From Hoyosella altamirensis (lineage in GTDB: Bacteria; Actinomycetota; Actinomycetes; Mycobacteriales; Mycobacteriaceae): a DNA stretch of 64,000 bases. The translations under genes were made by a program, and so were the position numbers. Of the stretch, positions 10,010-19,331 are shown piece after piece. The notes beneath the pieces are model-generated. The model did not search any database, was not told the DNA's origin, and saw nothing but the letters and a program-made list of their open reading frames with translations. The first letter of the stretch is position 1. Every line of letters begins with the position of its first letter. The DNA is taken from contig NZ_JACHWS010000002.1 in the NCBI RefSeq assembly GCF_014191505.1, positions 62,001-126,000 of the forward strand. Reading direction: 5' to 3'.

Positions 10010-11233
10010 ATGCAGCTCCGTGACACCGCAGCCACGCCTGGATTAAGCGCACGCACTGTCCGATTTGTGTCCATTGTGGGCTTTGTTATCACAGTGGGCG
10101 CAATCGCCTACCTGTTTAAGCGAACTTTGGCGGTAAGCCCCATTGACCTCGCGGTCTTCCAGGCAGCGGGCCAGGCCTTCGTCGACGGAACGCCGCTCTA
10201 CAATAACGAGTTCGAACGACCGCACGGTTTGCGATTTATTTACGCTCCCTTTGCCGCCATGTTGTTCGCACCAATGGCCGCGCTCCCCCTCAGCGCTCTG
10301 GAATTACTGTGGACGGCGGCGAATATCGGACTCGTGTGGTGGATTCTCACGGCACTGCTGCGTAGAGCAGGAGTTACGCGCAGCGTGCCGTTCATCGCAA
10401 CAGCAATACTGGGCGTGGCGTTGTTGCTAGAGCCGATTCGGACGTCCTTCTTCTTCGGGCAAATCAACGTCACGTTGATGGCCCTTGTGGTCGCCGACTG
10501 TACGGGTGTCATCCCGCGCCGCTATCGCGGCATCGCAACTGGCATCGCCGCCGCTATCAAAGTCACCCCCGCGGCGTTCGGGCTCGTTTTCCTTCTCCGC
10601 CGCGACTACCGATCGCTCTTCCAAGCTATCGCCACGGGGATCGGCACCATCGTCGTCGGGTTCCTCGTCGCCCCGCAGGCATCAGTCTTCTATTGGACTG
10701 AAGAGTTCTTCCGTACCGACCGCGCGGGCGGACACGACTACCGCCCGAACCAGGCCTTAACTGGGGTGCTCGCGCGTCTCGGGCTTGATGACGGCCTCAA
10801 AGATATTCTCTGGGTTCTCGGTGCGCTGGCGATCATCGCCGCTGCGACCTGGGCGGCCTACCGTTTCACGCGTGCCGGTGATCACTACGTCGCATTCGGC
10901 CTGGTGGCGCTCGCATCTCTCGCAGCGGCACCCTTCGCTGTCTCGCACCACTGGGTGTACGTCCTCATGCTGGTACCCATGCTCATCGCGCCCCGCTACG
11001 CGAAGTGGCGGCTGTTAACTGGGGCGGCCACTCTCATCTACCTCGTGGGACCGTACAAACTTGTGGCAGCCGACACCGGACCGAACCTGGCGACGTTCAC
11101 AGTGCAGAACGGTCACTTCTGGGCGGCTATGGCGCTCCTTGTCGGGGCAGTTATCGCCGCGCGGCGCCTGCCCAGACAGGCTCCCACCACGGAGACTGGC
11201 CAGAAGCGCACAGAACCCGCGCTGGTTCACTGA
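10010..11233 (+). CDS. GT87-family (DUF2029) polyprenol-phosphate mannosyltransferase-like protein
   Basis: A 407-residue integral membrane protein, about ten spans, with the early acidic motif SPIDLAVFQAAGQAFVDGTPLYN and later FFFGQINVTLMALVVAD and IKVTPAAFGLVFLLRRDY. These are typical of GT87/DUF2029 transferases such as PimE, which use polyprenyl-phospho-mannose to build lipoglycans on the outer face of the membrane in mycobacteria. The acceptor is unknown. I chose ATG 10010; the frame stays open upstream to TTG 9926, and no clear ribosome site separates the options. Confidence 0.82.
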   Translation: MQLRDTAATPGLSARTVRFVSIVGFVITVGAIAYLFKRTLAVSPIDLAVFQAAGQAFVDGTPLYNNEFERPHGLRFIYAPFAAMLFAPMAALPLSALELLWTAANIGLVWWILTALLRRAGVTRSVPFIATAILGVALLLEPIRTSFFFGQINVTLMALVVADCTGVIPRRYRGIATGIAAAIKVTPAAFGLVFLLRRDYRSLFQAIATGIGTIVVGFLVAPQASVFYWTEEFFRTDRAGGHDYRPNQALTGVLARLGLDDGLKDILWVLGALAIIAAATWAAYRFTRAGDHYVAFGLVALASLAAAPFAVSHHWVYVLMLVPMLIAPRYAKWRLLTGAATLIYLVGPYKLVAADTGPNLATFTVQNGHFWAAMALLVGAVIAARRLPRQAPTTETGQKRTEPALVH

Positions 11234-11241
11234 CCGCCGTG

Positions 11242-11919
11242 TCAGGCAGTCAGCACGCCGTCTAGCACCGAAAGAAACAACCCGAGACCGTCATCGCTAG
11301 GCCCCGTCAGCGGTTCCGTTGCGTGCTCCGGGTGCGGCATGAGGCCTACGACCCGACCGTTCGGCGAAGAAATGCCGGCGATGCCGCGCTGCGATCCGTT
11401 CGGGTTTCCTCCGGCGTACCGGAAGACCACGCGTCCTTCGCCCTCGAGTTCGTCGAGCAACTCATCGGAAGCCTGAAACCGGCCTTCGCCGGACTTGAGC
11501 GGAATCAGGATCTCAGCGCCCTGCTCGTACCTGGTCGTCCAGGCTGTCGCATTGTTCTCCACACGAAGCCATTCGTCACGGCAGATGAAATGCAGGCCCT
11601 CGTTGCGCGTCAAAGCACCGGGCAGGAGACCCGACTCGCACAAGATCTGGAATCCATTGCAAATGCCCAGCACCGGCATGCCCTGCTCAGCAGCCCGAAT
11701 CACCTCACCCATCACCGGGGCAAACCGCGCGATGGCCCCCGCACGCAGGTAGTCACCATAAGAGAAGCCACCGGGAACAACGATCGCGTCGACATTCTTC
11801 AGGTCAGCATCGGCATGCCAGAGGGCAACGTCCTCAGCACCCGCGATGCGGACCGCGCGCGCCGCGTCAATATCGTCAAGGGTTCCCGGGAAAGTGATGA
11901 CGCCGATCCGCGCGCTCAC
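11242..11919 (-). CDS. purQ: Phosphoribosylformylglycinamidine synthase glutaminase PurQ
   Basis: Class I glutaminase subunit, 225 residues, that releases ammonia from glutamine for PurL. The nucleophile Cys is in [11 protein letters not shown], and the His-Glu pair in [10 protein letters not shown] near the end completes the triad. Start GTG 11919 ([12 protein letters not shown]) overlaps the purS stop by GTGA, giving the usual purSQ pair. It ends only 8 bp from the convergent GT87 stop. Confidence 0.95.
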   Translation of the reverse strand: MSARIGVITFPGTLDDIDAARAVRIAGAEDVALWHADADLKNVDAIVVPGGFSYGDYLRAGAIARFAPVMGEVIRAAEQGMPVLGICNGFQILCESGLLPGALTRNEGLHFICRDEWLRVENNATAWTTRYEQGAEILIPLKSGEGRFQASDELLDELEGEGRVVFRYAGGNPNGSQRGIAGISSPNGRVVGLMPHPEHATEPLTGPSDDGLGLFLSVLDGVLTA

Positions 11920-12161
11920 TCGCCACCATCCACACGCGTCACGGTCCACTCCTCGATGACCGTGTTAGCCAGGAAGGACTCCGCGATCTTGGCGAGGGTC
12001 GCGTCGTCGATCGCATCGTCGACCTCTAGCTCGAAACGCTTACCCTGACGTACTTCGGTTACCCCATCGAATCCAAGGCGGGGAAGCGCCCGCACGATCG
12101 CCTGGCCCTGGGGGTCCAGAATTTCCGCCTTAGGCATCACACTGACAACAACCCGGGCCAC
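11916..12161 (-). CDS. purS: PurS subunit of FGAM synthase
   Basis: An 81-residue small subunit that bridges PurL and PurQ. Recognisable features are [34 protein letters not shown] and the tail [12 protein letters not shown], and the length is typical. It starts with GTG 12161 and is coupled to purQ. The short divergent spacer to the hydrolase gene at 12242 must hold both promoters. Confidence 0.95.
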   Translation of the reverse strand: MARVVVSVMPKAEILDPQGQAIVRALPRLGFDGVTEVRQGKRFELEVDDAIDDATLAKIAESFLANTVIEEWTVTRVDGGE

Positions 12162-12241
12162 CCGGCACTCCTAAAAGTAATGGTGCAGAAACTCGCGTGG
12201 ACAGCTTACAAGGCAACCAGCATCGGACGCATACTGTCCCT

Positions 12242-12886
12242 ATGCGCCTCACCCACTTCGGACACTCTTGCCTACTTGCCGAGATGGACGGAACCCGCAT
12301 TCTGTTCGACCCCGGCAACTTTTCCCACGGCTTCGAAGGCGTCACCGGCCTCGACGCGATCCTCGTGACACACCAGCACCCTGATCATGCCGACATTGCA
12401 CGCCTGCCGTCACTAGTCGAAGCGAACCCGAAGGCGGCACTGTACGCCGACCCCCAAACCGCTAGTCAGCTCGGCGGCGCGTGGCAAGCGGTCCGTCCGG
12501 GAGAACACTTCACTGTGGGGTCTGTTGACGCCACAGTGGGCGGCGGAAGACACGCAGTGATTCACCCTGACATTCCGGTGATCGATAACGTCGCGTATCT
12601 CCTCGGCACTGCTGGGGCACCTGGCCAGCTGTTGCATCCTGGCGATTCTTTGTTTGTCCCGTGGCAACCGGTGGACGTACTCGCCATTCCCGCTGCGGCG
12701 CCGTGGATGAAAATTTCCGAGGCTGTCGACTTTCTCCGCTCCGTACAACCGCGTGTCGCGGTACCCATTCACCAGGGCCTTCTGTCGGATAATGGGCTCG
12801 GCATCTACTACGGGCGGCTGAAAGAGATGTCACACGAAGGCACCGAGTTCCGGACTCTGCCCGCGGAAGACTCTGTGGAGATCTAG
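12242..12886 (+). CDS. Metallo-beta-lactamase-fold metal-dependent hydrolase
   Basis: A 214-residue protein beginning MRLTHFGHSCLL, the entry typical of UPF0173/UlaG-like hydrolases, with the metal-binding motif THQHPDHAD (H-x-H-x-D-H) near residue 44 and further histidines in LLHPGDSLF and VPIHQG. It should bind two metal ions in the cytoplasm. The substrate is unknown. It stands alone on the plus strand, divergent from purSQ, and is followed by a strong hairpin. Confidence 0.87.
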   Translation: MRLTHFGHSCLLAEMDGTRILFDPGNFSHGFEGVTGLDAILVTHQHPDHADIARLPSLVEANPKAALYADPQTASQLGGAWQAVRPGEHFTVGSVDATVGGGRHAVIHPDIPVIDNVAYLLGTAGAPGQLLHPGDSLFVPWQPVDVLAIPAAAPWMKISEAVDFLRSVQPRVAVPIHQGLLSDNGLGIYYGRLKEMSHEGTEFRTLPAEDSVEI

Positions 12887-12894
12887 GCCTTGGG

Positions 12895-12941
12895 GATCGT
12901 GAAGGAAATTCCCTCCTGAGAAGGGTAAATCCTTCACGATC
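12895..12941. terminator. Bidirectional hairpin terminator
   Basis: A perfect 12-bp inverted repeat (GATCGTGAAGGA / TCCTTCACGATC) sits between the convergent hydrolase and ABC permease genes, with a short nested CCCT/AGGG pairing in the loop. It serves both strands; there is no long T run on either side. Confidence 0.6.
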
Positions 12942-12954
12942 TGGCCCACTTCAT

Positions 12955-15504
12955 TCACATGTCCGCGATCGCCTCCAGCGGCTTTGTCCGGGCTGCCCGC
13001 CCGGCCGGCCACAGCGCCGCCAGCACGCCGACGATCGCCGACCCGACCAGCATCGCCACCACCTGCACCCATGGCACCGCAACAATAGTGAGGCCTTCGT
13101 CCCGGAGGGTCCTCACGAATCCCCAGCCGAACAGTAAGCCCATCGAGAGACCAAGCACTGCACCGAACACCGCGATGAGCGCCGACTCGATGTAGATGGT
13201 GCGCCGGACCTGCTGCCGGAACATGCCGACCGCACGGAGCATGCCGATCTCCCGCTTGCGTTCCACCACCGACAGGGCCAGCGTGTTGACGATGCCGAGA
13301 ATCGCGATGACCACCGCTAGAGCGAGCAGCGCGTAGAGCAACGCCAGAATCATGTCGACCTGCGCGGACTGTGCGCTCTTGTACTCTTCCAGATCCTGGA
13401 CCTGCACGACCACGAATTGCTCGGTCGCGTCCTCGAGCGCGGTCCGGACCGTCCCGGGATCAGCCGCCGAGTCAGCGCGAACCATAACCGCAGCCGTCAC
13501 CTGGACGAATCGTGGTATCAGCGAGTTCAGCGCGGCATCGGACAGCACCATCGAGCCGACGAGTTGATTGACCGTGTAGATACCCTCCACCGTCACATTG
13601 ACCGTCCCGTCGCGCGACGGCCTCGTCAACTCGACTTCGTCGCCTGCGCTCCAGCCGAATTTTTCAGCTGTCGCCTCATCGACAAGCATCGATGAGTCGC
13701 TGAGCGTGGCCGACCCCTCCACCATGTCGAAGGAGAGAATTCCGCCAACACCACCCAGAACTCCCGCGCCAACAATTCGTTCTTCGTCCTCGCCGACCAG
13801 AGCGGTTGCGAAGTTCACTGCGGCGGCGCGCTCGACACCTTCGGCCCGCTCCGCAGACTGGGTTACACCGGCGGGCACACCCGTCTGCATGGGCCCGCTC
13901 AGGATGAAGTCCGCCTCGATGCCCTGGTCAATGAGCGCATCAATGCTGACCTTCGCTGAGGTGCCGAGAACGCTGATCATCGTCACCAGCATCAGCCCCA
14001 GCGTGAGAGCGAAGGCGGTCGCTGCGGTTCTGCGCGGGTTCCGCACCGCGTTTGTCCGGGCGAGCTTGCCGATCGAGCCAAACGGCTTGGCGGTGAAACC
14101 CAACAGCCGGATCGCCGGTTGCGCCAGACCCGGGGTCGCGAACAACACGGCGAGAATCAGTAATCCGACACCAATTCCCACGATTATGGCGCCCTGCTGT
14201 CCGGTGTACTGCATACCCCAGAACAACGCGACAAGACCGGGCACACCTAGCAATGCGCCGATTATCGTGCGCGTGCGAACCGATTCGGCCGATCCGCTGA
14301 ACTCCTCGCGCATCGCCGCGACTGGAGGGACTCGGGACGCGCGCCGGGCAGGGGCATAAGCACTGAGGACCGTGACAAGAATGCCCACGGTGAACGCCGC
14401 GATCACGGTGCGGGGCTCCAGCGCCAGCGTGCCACTGGGCAACCCCAAGTCGAATGCGTCCATCACCACGCGCAGCGTGTATGCCAGCGCAACACCACAT
14501 CCGAGCCCGATCGCGCTGCCAATCAAACCGACGATCAACGCCTCGAAAATCACCGAACGGCTAATCTGCCTTCGACTTGCGCCGATAGCTCTCAGCAGCG
14601 CCATCTCCCGCAGCCGCTGCGCGACAATCATCGCGAACGTGTTGTAGATGATGAACGTGCCCACCACCAGGGCGATGGCACCGAATGCGAGCAGGAAGTA
14701 GTTGATGAAGGACAGGTTTTCCTCGAGCTCGCTCTGCTGCTGGGCGCGGGCCTCCTCGCCGGTCTCAACCGTGTAGCCGTCGGGGACTGCAGCGGCAACC
14801 TCGTCACGCAGCTGTTCCTGGCTCACGCCTTCGACAGCTGCCAGGTCCACCCTCGACACATGCTCGCCGTCGGTGAACAGTTCACGCGCCTGATCAGCCG
14901 TGAACTGCACGCCGACGAAGCCGCCGACGTCCACTGGCAGCGAATAGGTGCCCGTGACGGTGACGTCAAACGAGCCCACATTGGGGACGAGGACCTCTAG
15001 CGCATCACCGACGGCGATGTCGCCGCGCTCCGCGCCTGATTGGTTGACGATGACATCCCCGGCCTGTTCAGGCGCACTGCCGTCAACAATTTCAATGGGC
15101 TGGCCGATCCCGCTGTTCGCTGGCAGGTAGGTTTGCCCGATGCTCGGCGCGCCACCGGTCTGGACCGCGGAGCCGTCCTTGATGAGGATGACCTGGCCAC
15201 TCGCAGCCTGCACCGACGCACGGACATTGGGCAGATCCGCGAGCCGGTCCGCTTCATCGATCGGTATGCCCAGCGACCCCTCCTGTGCTGGCGTCACCCG
15301 CACATCGACACCGATGGTGTCACCAGAGAAGATCTCATCGAACGTCTTCTTGAGCGTATCCGTGAACACGAACGAGCCCGTCACAAACGCTGTCCCGAGA
15401 ACCACGGCGAGAACGGTCAGAAACAAGCGGAGCTTGTGCGCCATGAGATTGCGTGTGGACACCTTGCGCATCGGCGCGCCTGACGGCTTCAGCGACACCG
15501 CCAT
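12955..15504 (-). CDS. ABC transporter permease, FtsX/MacB family, duplicated core
   Basis: An 849-residue permease with an N-terminal helix (LRLFLTVLAVVLGTAFVTGSFVF), a large extracytoplasmic domain, a first FtsX core (helices about 270-400, containing MALLRAIGASRRQI), a second extracytoplasmic domain and a second FtsX core ending LWPAGRAARTKPLEAI. REMALLRAIG and REIGMLRAVG are the coupling motifs of each half. This layout is that of actinobacterial LolCE/MacB-like exporters that move lipids, lipoproteins or peptides. It overlaps the ATPase gene by one base (TGATG). The substrate is unknown. Confidence 0.9.
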   Translation of the reverse strand: MAVSLKPSGAPMRKVSTRNLMAHKLRLFLTVLAVVLGTAFVTGSFVFTDTLKKTFDEIFSGDTIGVDVRVTPAQEGSLGIPIDEADRLADLPNVRASVQAASGQVILIKDGSAVQTGGAPSIGQTYLPANSGIGQPIEIVDGSAPEQAGDVIVNQSGAERGDIAVGDALEVLVPNVGSFDVTVTGTYSLPVDVGGFVGVQFTADQARELFTDGEHVSRVDLAAVEGVSQEQLRDEVAAAVPDGYTVETGEEARAQQQSELEENLSFINYFLLAFGAIALVVGTFIIYNTFAMIVAQRLREMALLRAIGASRRQISRSVIFEALIVGLIGSAIGLGCGVALAYTLRVVMDAFDLGLPSGTLALEPRTVIAAFTVGILVTVLSAYAPARRASRVPPVAAMREEFSGSAESVRTRTIIGALLGVPGLVALFWGMQYTGQQGAIIVGIGVGLLILAVLFATPGLAQPAIRLLGFTAKPFGSIGKLARTNAVRNPRRTAATAFALTLGLMLVTMISVLGTSAKVSIDALIDQGIEADFILSGPMQTGVPAGVTQSAERAEGVERAAAVNFATALVGEDEERIVGAGVLGGVGGILSFDMVEGSATLSDSSMLVDEATAEKFGWSAGDEVELTRPSRDGTVNVTVEGIYTVNQLVGSMVLSDAALNSLIPRFVQVTAAVMVRADSAADPGTVRTALEDATEQFVVVQVQDLEEYKSAQSAQVDMILALLYALLALAVVIAILGIVNTLALSVVERKREIGMLRAVGMFRQQVRRTIYIESALIAVFGAVLGLSMGLLFGWGFVRTLRDEGLTIVAVPWVQVVAMLVGSAIVGVLAALWPAGRAARTKPLEAIADM

Positions 15505-16259
15505 CAGATCTTCTCCAGTGTCTTCATCTTGTCCATGATGGAATCAGCGTCGGGGTTGCGAAGTTCGTCAACGATCTTGCCGTCGGAGAGGAAGACCACG
15601 CGATCCGCGAAACTGGCGGCTTTGGGATCGTGCGTGACGATGACGACCGTCTGCCCGAACTCGTCGACGGCGGCGCGCAGGATATTGAGAACCTCGTTCC
15701 CTGACCGGGAGTCAAGGTTGCCGGTGGGCTCGTCACCGAAAACGATCTCGGGCTGCCCGACGAGGGCCCGCGCACACGCGACCCTCTGCTGCTGCCCGCC
15801 CGACAGTTCGCTCGGCCGGTGGTCGAGCCTGTCCTCTAGACCCAGGCGGTCCACAACCGTGTTGAGCCAGTCCTCGTTTGGCGCACGTCCGGCAATGTCG
15901 AGCGGCAGAGTGATGTTCTCGAGCGCTGTGAGAGTGGGAACGAGGTTGAAGGCCTGGAAAACGAAGCCGATGCGGTCGCGACGCAACTGCGTCATCTGCT
16001 TGTCGCTCAACGCTGTCAGCTCCGTGCCACCGATATCGACCGACCCTGACGACGCCGAATCCAGGCCAGCAAGGCAGTGCATCAGCGTTGACTTCCCAGA
16101 GCCTGAGGGGCCCATGATGGCAGTGAACTCGGCGCGACGGAACTCAACGTCCACCTCGTCGAGCGCCCTCACCTGGGTGTTCCCGGTGCCGTAAATCTTC
16201 GAGAGGTTCGCTGCGCGCGCGGCGATCCCATCATTTGCAGGGGTTGTCGATTCGACCAT
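15504..16259 (-). CDS. ABC transporter ATP-binding protein (LolD/MacB type)
   Basis: A 251-residue ATPase powering the adjacent FtsX permease. Walker A is MGPSGSGKSTLMHC, the LolD/MacB-typical Q-loop region is RRDRIGFVFQAFNLVPTLTA, the signature is LSGGQQQRVACARALV, Walker B is IVFGDEPTGNLD and the H-loop is VIVTHD. Start ATG 16259 (VESTTPAND) is preferred; an in-frame ATG at 16271 is also possible. It ends in TGATG with the permease. Confidence 0.93.
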   Translation of the reverse strand: MVESTTPANDGIAARAANLSKIYGTGNTQVRALDEVDVEFRRAEFTAIMGPSGSGKSTLMHCLAGLDSASSGSVDIGGTELTALSDKQMTQLRRDRIGFVFQAFNLVPTLTALENITLPLDIAGRAPNEDWLNTVVDRLGLEDRLDHRPSELSGGQQQRVACARALVGQPEIVFGDEPTGNLDSRSGNEVLNILRAAVDEFGQTVVIVTHDPKAASFADRVVFLSDGKIVDELRNPDADSIMDKMKTLEKI

Positions 16260-16347
16260 AGGGCCCATCATTCCAATGCGACGGTGCCCGCGCTATCGGG
16301 GCACACCCTGATCTTGATTTTCGGGGTGTCACTCTCAGGTGACGGGA

Positions 16348-18006
16348 TCAAATCACCGCCGCCGCTGCGGTACGGCCCGCCGCCCTCCCCGAGAAGATGC
16401 AACCGCCGAGGAAGCTGCCCTCGAGTGCTCGATACCCGTGCACTCCTCCGCCGCCGAATCCAGCGACCTCACCTGCGGCAAACAGTCCGGGGAACGGATC
16501 TCCACCAGGTGTCATTACCTGTGAATCCAGGTTGGTTTCGAGACCACCCAAGGTCTTCCGTGTCAGCAGGTGTAAACGGACGGCAATCAACGGTCCAGCG
16601 TCCGGGTCGAGCAGCGCGTGCGGAGCAACGACCCGGGACAGCTTGTCCGGTTTGTAACCACGCGCGGAACGAATCGCCATGATCTGCATGTCTTTTCCGA
16701 AAGGATTCCGCACGTCACGATCGCGCGCCTCGATCACCCGGCGTACCTCCGCTGGATCGAGCAGCCCGTCGCCGGTCAGCTCGTTCATCGCGTCGACCAG
16801 ATCCTCGACGTTGTGCCGGACGATGAAATCGACGCCTTGCTGCTTGAACGCCTCGACCGGGCTTGGCGCTCCGGGACGTACCCGCTCCAGCACCTTTCGC
16901 ACACTGCGCCCGGTAAGGTCTGGATTCTGTTCCGACCCGGACAGCCCGAATTCCTTTTCGATGATGCGCTGGTTGAGAACAAACCAGGTATAGCTATGCC
17001 CAGTCTTCGTGATGTGCGCAAGCGTGCCGAGCGTGTCAAATCCAGGGAAAAGTGGTGCCGGGAGGCGCTGGCCCGTCGCATCGAGCCACAGGGACGACGG
17101 CCCCGGCAGGATCCGGATTCCATGGTGCGGCCAGATGGGGTCGTAGTTCGTGATGCCTTCGGTGTAATGCCACATTCGGTCGCGGTTGACCAGGCTAGCG
17201 CCAGCCGATTCCGCGATCTGCAGCATGCGGCCGTCGACATGCGCAGGCACGCCAGAGAGCATCTGCGCTGGGGGCTCGCCGAGCCGCTGAGGCCAGTTCT
17301 TCCGGATCAGTTCGGCGTTTCCGCCGATACCGCCGCTCGTGACAATGACGGCCTGTGCTGAGAATTCAAACTCCCCCACCGCCGTCCGGGATGACTGGAC
17401 GCCACGAGGCTCATCCGACGGTTCCAGAACTGTCCCGCGCACCCCGGTGACCGAACCTGCTGTCGTCACGAGTTGGTCCACTCGATGCCGATGGGCGAAC
17501 GACACAAAACCACGAGTGGCCGCGGCCCGCACCCGCGAGGCGAACATGTCCACTAGCGCTGGGCCGGTCCCCCAGGTGATGTGGAAGCGAGGCACCGAGT
17601 TCCCGGGGCCGTTGGCGTAGTAGCCGCCGCGTTCAGCCCAGCCGACAACGGGAAAGATCTTGAGGCCGCGGTCCGCCAGCCAGTGGTATTTCTCGCCTGC
17701 GGCGAAACCGACATACGCCTCGGCCCATTTGCGTGGCCAATAGTCTTCGCGTTCACGATCGAAGCCGGCCGTCGCCATCCAGTCGCTGAGAGCGAGGTCA
17801 TACGAATCGTGAATGCCAACGCGACGCTGATGCGGTGAATCGACGAGGAAAAGCCCGCCGAACGACCAGAACGCTTGCCCGCCAAGATTCTGCGGCCCTT
17901 CCTGATCAAGGAGCAGGACCTTCCGGCCCCGCTCCACCAGTTCAGCCGTCGCAACGAGACCAGCGAGTCCAGCACCAACAACGATGACATCCGCGCGCTC
18001 ACCCAT
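16348..18006 (-). CDS. FAD-binding dehydrogenase (KstD/Rv0785-like)
   Basis: A 552-residue flavoprotein beginning GERADVIVVGAGLAGLVAT, a classical GxGxxG dinucleotide fold, with the second FAD contact near the C-terminus (PGLFAAGEVAGFGGGGVHGYRA). It belongs to the FAD_binding_2 family with 3-ketosteroid dehydrogenases and fumarate reductases, and from memory matches Rv0785 in length and context. The substrate is not known. I chose ATG 18006; a TTG at 18030 is in frame but less convincing. It lies 24 bp after the DUF2334 gene on the same strand. Confidence 0.88.
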   Translation of the reverse strand: MGERADVIVVGAGLAGLVATAELVERGRKVLLLDQEGPQNLGGQAFWSFGGLFLVDSPHQRRVGIHDSYDLALSDWMATAGFDREREDYWPRKWAEAYVGFAAGEKYHWLADRGLKIFPVVGWAERGGYYANGPGNSVPRFHITWGTGPALVDMFASRVRAAATRGFVSFAHRHRVDQLVTTAGSVTGVRGTVLEPSDEPRGVQSSRTAVGEFEFSAQAVIVTSGGIGGNAELIRKNWPQRLGEPPAQMLSGVPAHVDGRMLQIAESAGASLVNRDRMWHYTEGITNYDPIWPHHGIRILPGPSSLWLDATGQRLPAPLFPGFDTLGTLAHITKTGHSYTWFVLNQRIIEKEFGLSGSEQNPDLTGRSVRKVLERVRPGAPSPVEAFKQQGVDFIVRHNVEDLVDAMNELTGDGLLDPAEVRRVIEARDRDVRNPFGKDMQIMAIRSARGYKPDKLSRVVAPHALLDPDAGPLIAVRLHLLTRKTLGGLETNLDSQVMTPGGDPFPGLFAAGEVAGFGGGGVHGYRALEGSFLGGCIFSGRAAGRTAAAAVI

Positions 18007-18030
18007 AGCCTCTGACGCTAGTTCATGCAA

Positions 18031-18735
18031 TTACGCAGCGGTGGATTGTTGCCGATCGTAGGGCCACCGGTATGTCGCAGGGCGTGCGCCGTGGTGCTGG
18101 CTGAGATCGATCGCATCGAGAAAGGCCTGCCGTGGCCCTGTCCGTTCAAGGTGGTTCGCCTTGATGGCAAGCCGGACGGTTCCATTGCGCCGCGCGACGC
18201 GCTCAGCACTCATGACCAGCGCCCGGCACCACCAGGGTTCAGCCAGGAAACCTTCGCCCACACCGAGTACGCGGGCGCGAACGGACGTCCCTCGTTCCAG
18301 GTCCCGGATGGACGTCAGGTCCGCGCAGAGCCGGAAACCCACGCGGGGCAGCATCAGCAGTGCACCTTCGGAGGCGATCCAGCGTGGCGGCGCGAACAAC
18401 CGTGTTCGCAGTCCGGCCTCTTCCATCACCCGGTCGGCGGCGATCAAGCGGAGCATCGCCTCGTGCGCTGGCAGCGCAGCGAACTCGGCGCGCCGCTTCT
18501 TCGTAGCCGCCTGGTCATAGCCGTGCAGCAGGATAGCGTCACCGCGCGCATGCCGGGCACGAAGCCACTCTTGCGTGGCCTCGTCCCGCACAAGCCGATA
18601 TTTGCCCTTCAGGCGCGGTGCCACAAGAAGAGATACGGGGATCCCCCGCTTGTCGAGTTCCGCAGCGAATCCGTCTGCCAGTTCGACGGTCGTATCACGG
18701 ATCCCGGATATCGAAACCAGCAGTTCAGCGTTCAT
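18031..18735 (-). CDS. DUF2334-type polysaccharide deacetylase-like protein
   Basis: A 234-residue protein starting NAELLVSISGIRD, with GIPVSLLVAPRLKGKYRL, GDAILLHGYDQ and RLFAPPRWIASEGALLMLP, the ordered motifs of the DUF2334 branch of NodB-like carbohydrate esterases. The HG in LLHGYD and the PPRW loop are where metal or substrate is held in the family. Predicted role: deacetylation of an envelope sugar, unproven. It is upstream of the FAD dehydrogenase in the same orientation. Confidence 0.8.
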   Translation of the reverse strand: MNAELLVSISGIRDTTVELADGFAAELDKRGIPVSLLVAPRLKGKYRLVRDEATQEWLRARHARGDAILLHGYDQAATKKRRAEFAALPAHEAMLRLIAADRVMEEAGLRTRLFAPPRWIASEGALLMLPRVGFRLCADLTSIRDLERGTSVRARVLGVGEGFLAEPWWCRALVMSAERVARRNGTVRLAIKANHLERTGPRQAFLDAIDLSQHHGARPATYRWPYDRQQSTAA

Positions 18736-18808
18736 ACTCCACACCGTCACATACGCGGGTGTACAAGTCCTTTACTGAGGGTTTCGCGGACGAGAACGTT
18801 TTAAACGC

Positions 18809-19306
18809 TCAGTTCGGCAAAATCCCCTCGATCGCCTCGACTACTTCCGGAGCGTCAGGTGCGGTGCGTGGACGGAACCGACGCACTGTCGTGCCGTCGG
18901 GAGCCACGAGGAACTTCTCGAAGTTCCACTGAATGTCTCCAGCTTCTCCAGCATCATCAGCCGTTTGAGTGAGCTCGGCGTACAAGGGGTGCCTCCCCTC
19001 GCCGTTGACCTCAACCTTTTCCATCAAGGGGAACGTAACGCCATAGGTCGTCGAACAGAACGTGGCGATCTCGTCTGCCGTGCCAGGCTCCTGACCGCCG
19101 AACTGGTTGCAGGGGATGCCAATCACAGTCAGGCCACGGTCCGCGTACTCGGTCGCAAGCTTTTCGAGTTCCCGGTACTGCGGGGTCAGCCCGCAGCGTG
19201 AGGCAACGTTGACGATGAGGAGGGCCCGGCCACCGTAATCAGCGAGACTGGCCGGGGCACCATTAAGCGTCTTGAGGGGAATGTTCTGCAGCGTCGTAGT
19301 CGGCAT
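18809..19306 (-). CDS. Glutathione peroxidase-family thiol peroxidase
   Basis: A 165-residue GPx-like peroxidase. The peroxidatic Cys is in VNVASRCGLTPQY, the catalytic Gln in CNQFGGQEPG and the Trp in IQWNFEKFLV; the Cys in GIPCNQF is the usual second conserved Cys. Actinobacteria lack glutathione, so the reductant is probably thioredoxin or mycothiol linked. Start ATG 19306 (PTTTLQN). It follows the S9 peptidase by 25 bp on the same strand. Confidence 0.93.
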   Translation of the reverse strand: MPTTTLQNIPLKTLNGAPASLADYGGRALLIVNVASRCGLTPQYRELEKLATEYADRGLTVIGIPCNQFGGQEPGTADEIATFCSTTYGVTFPLMEKVEVNGEGRHPLYAELTQTADDAGEAGDIQWNFEKFLVAPDGTTVRRFRPRTAPDAPEVVEAIEGILPN

Positions 19307-19331
19307 GCCCACCAACTTAGCGCGGATCAGA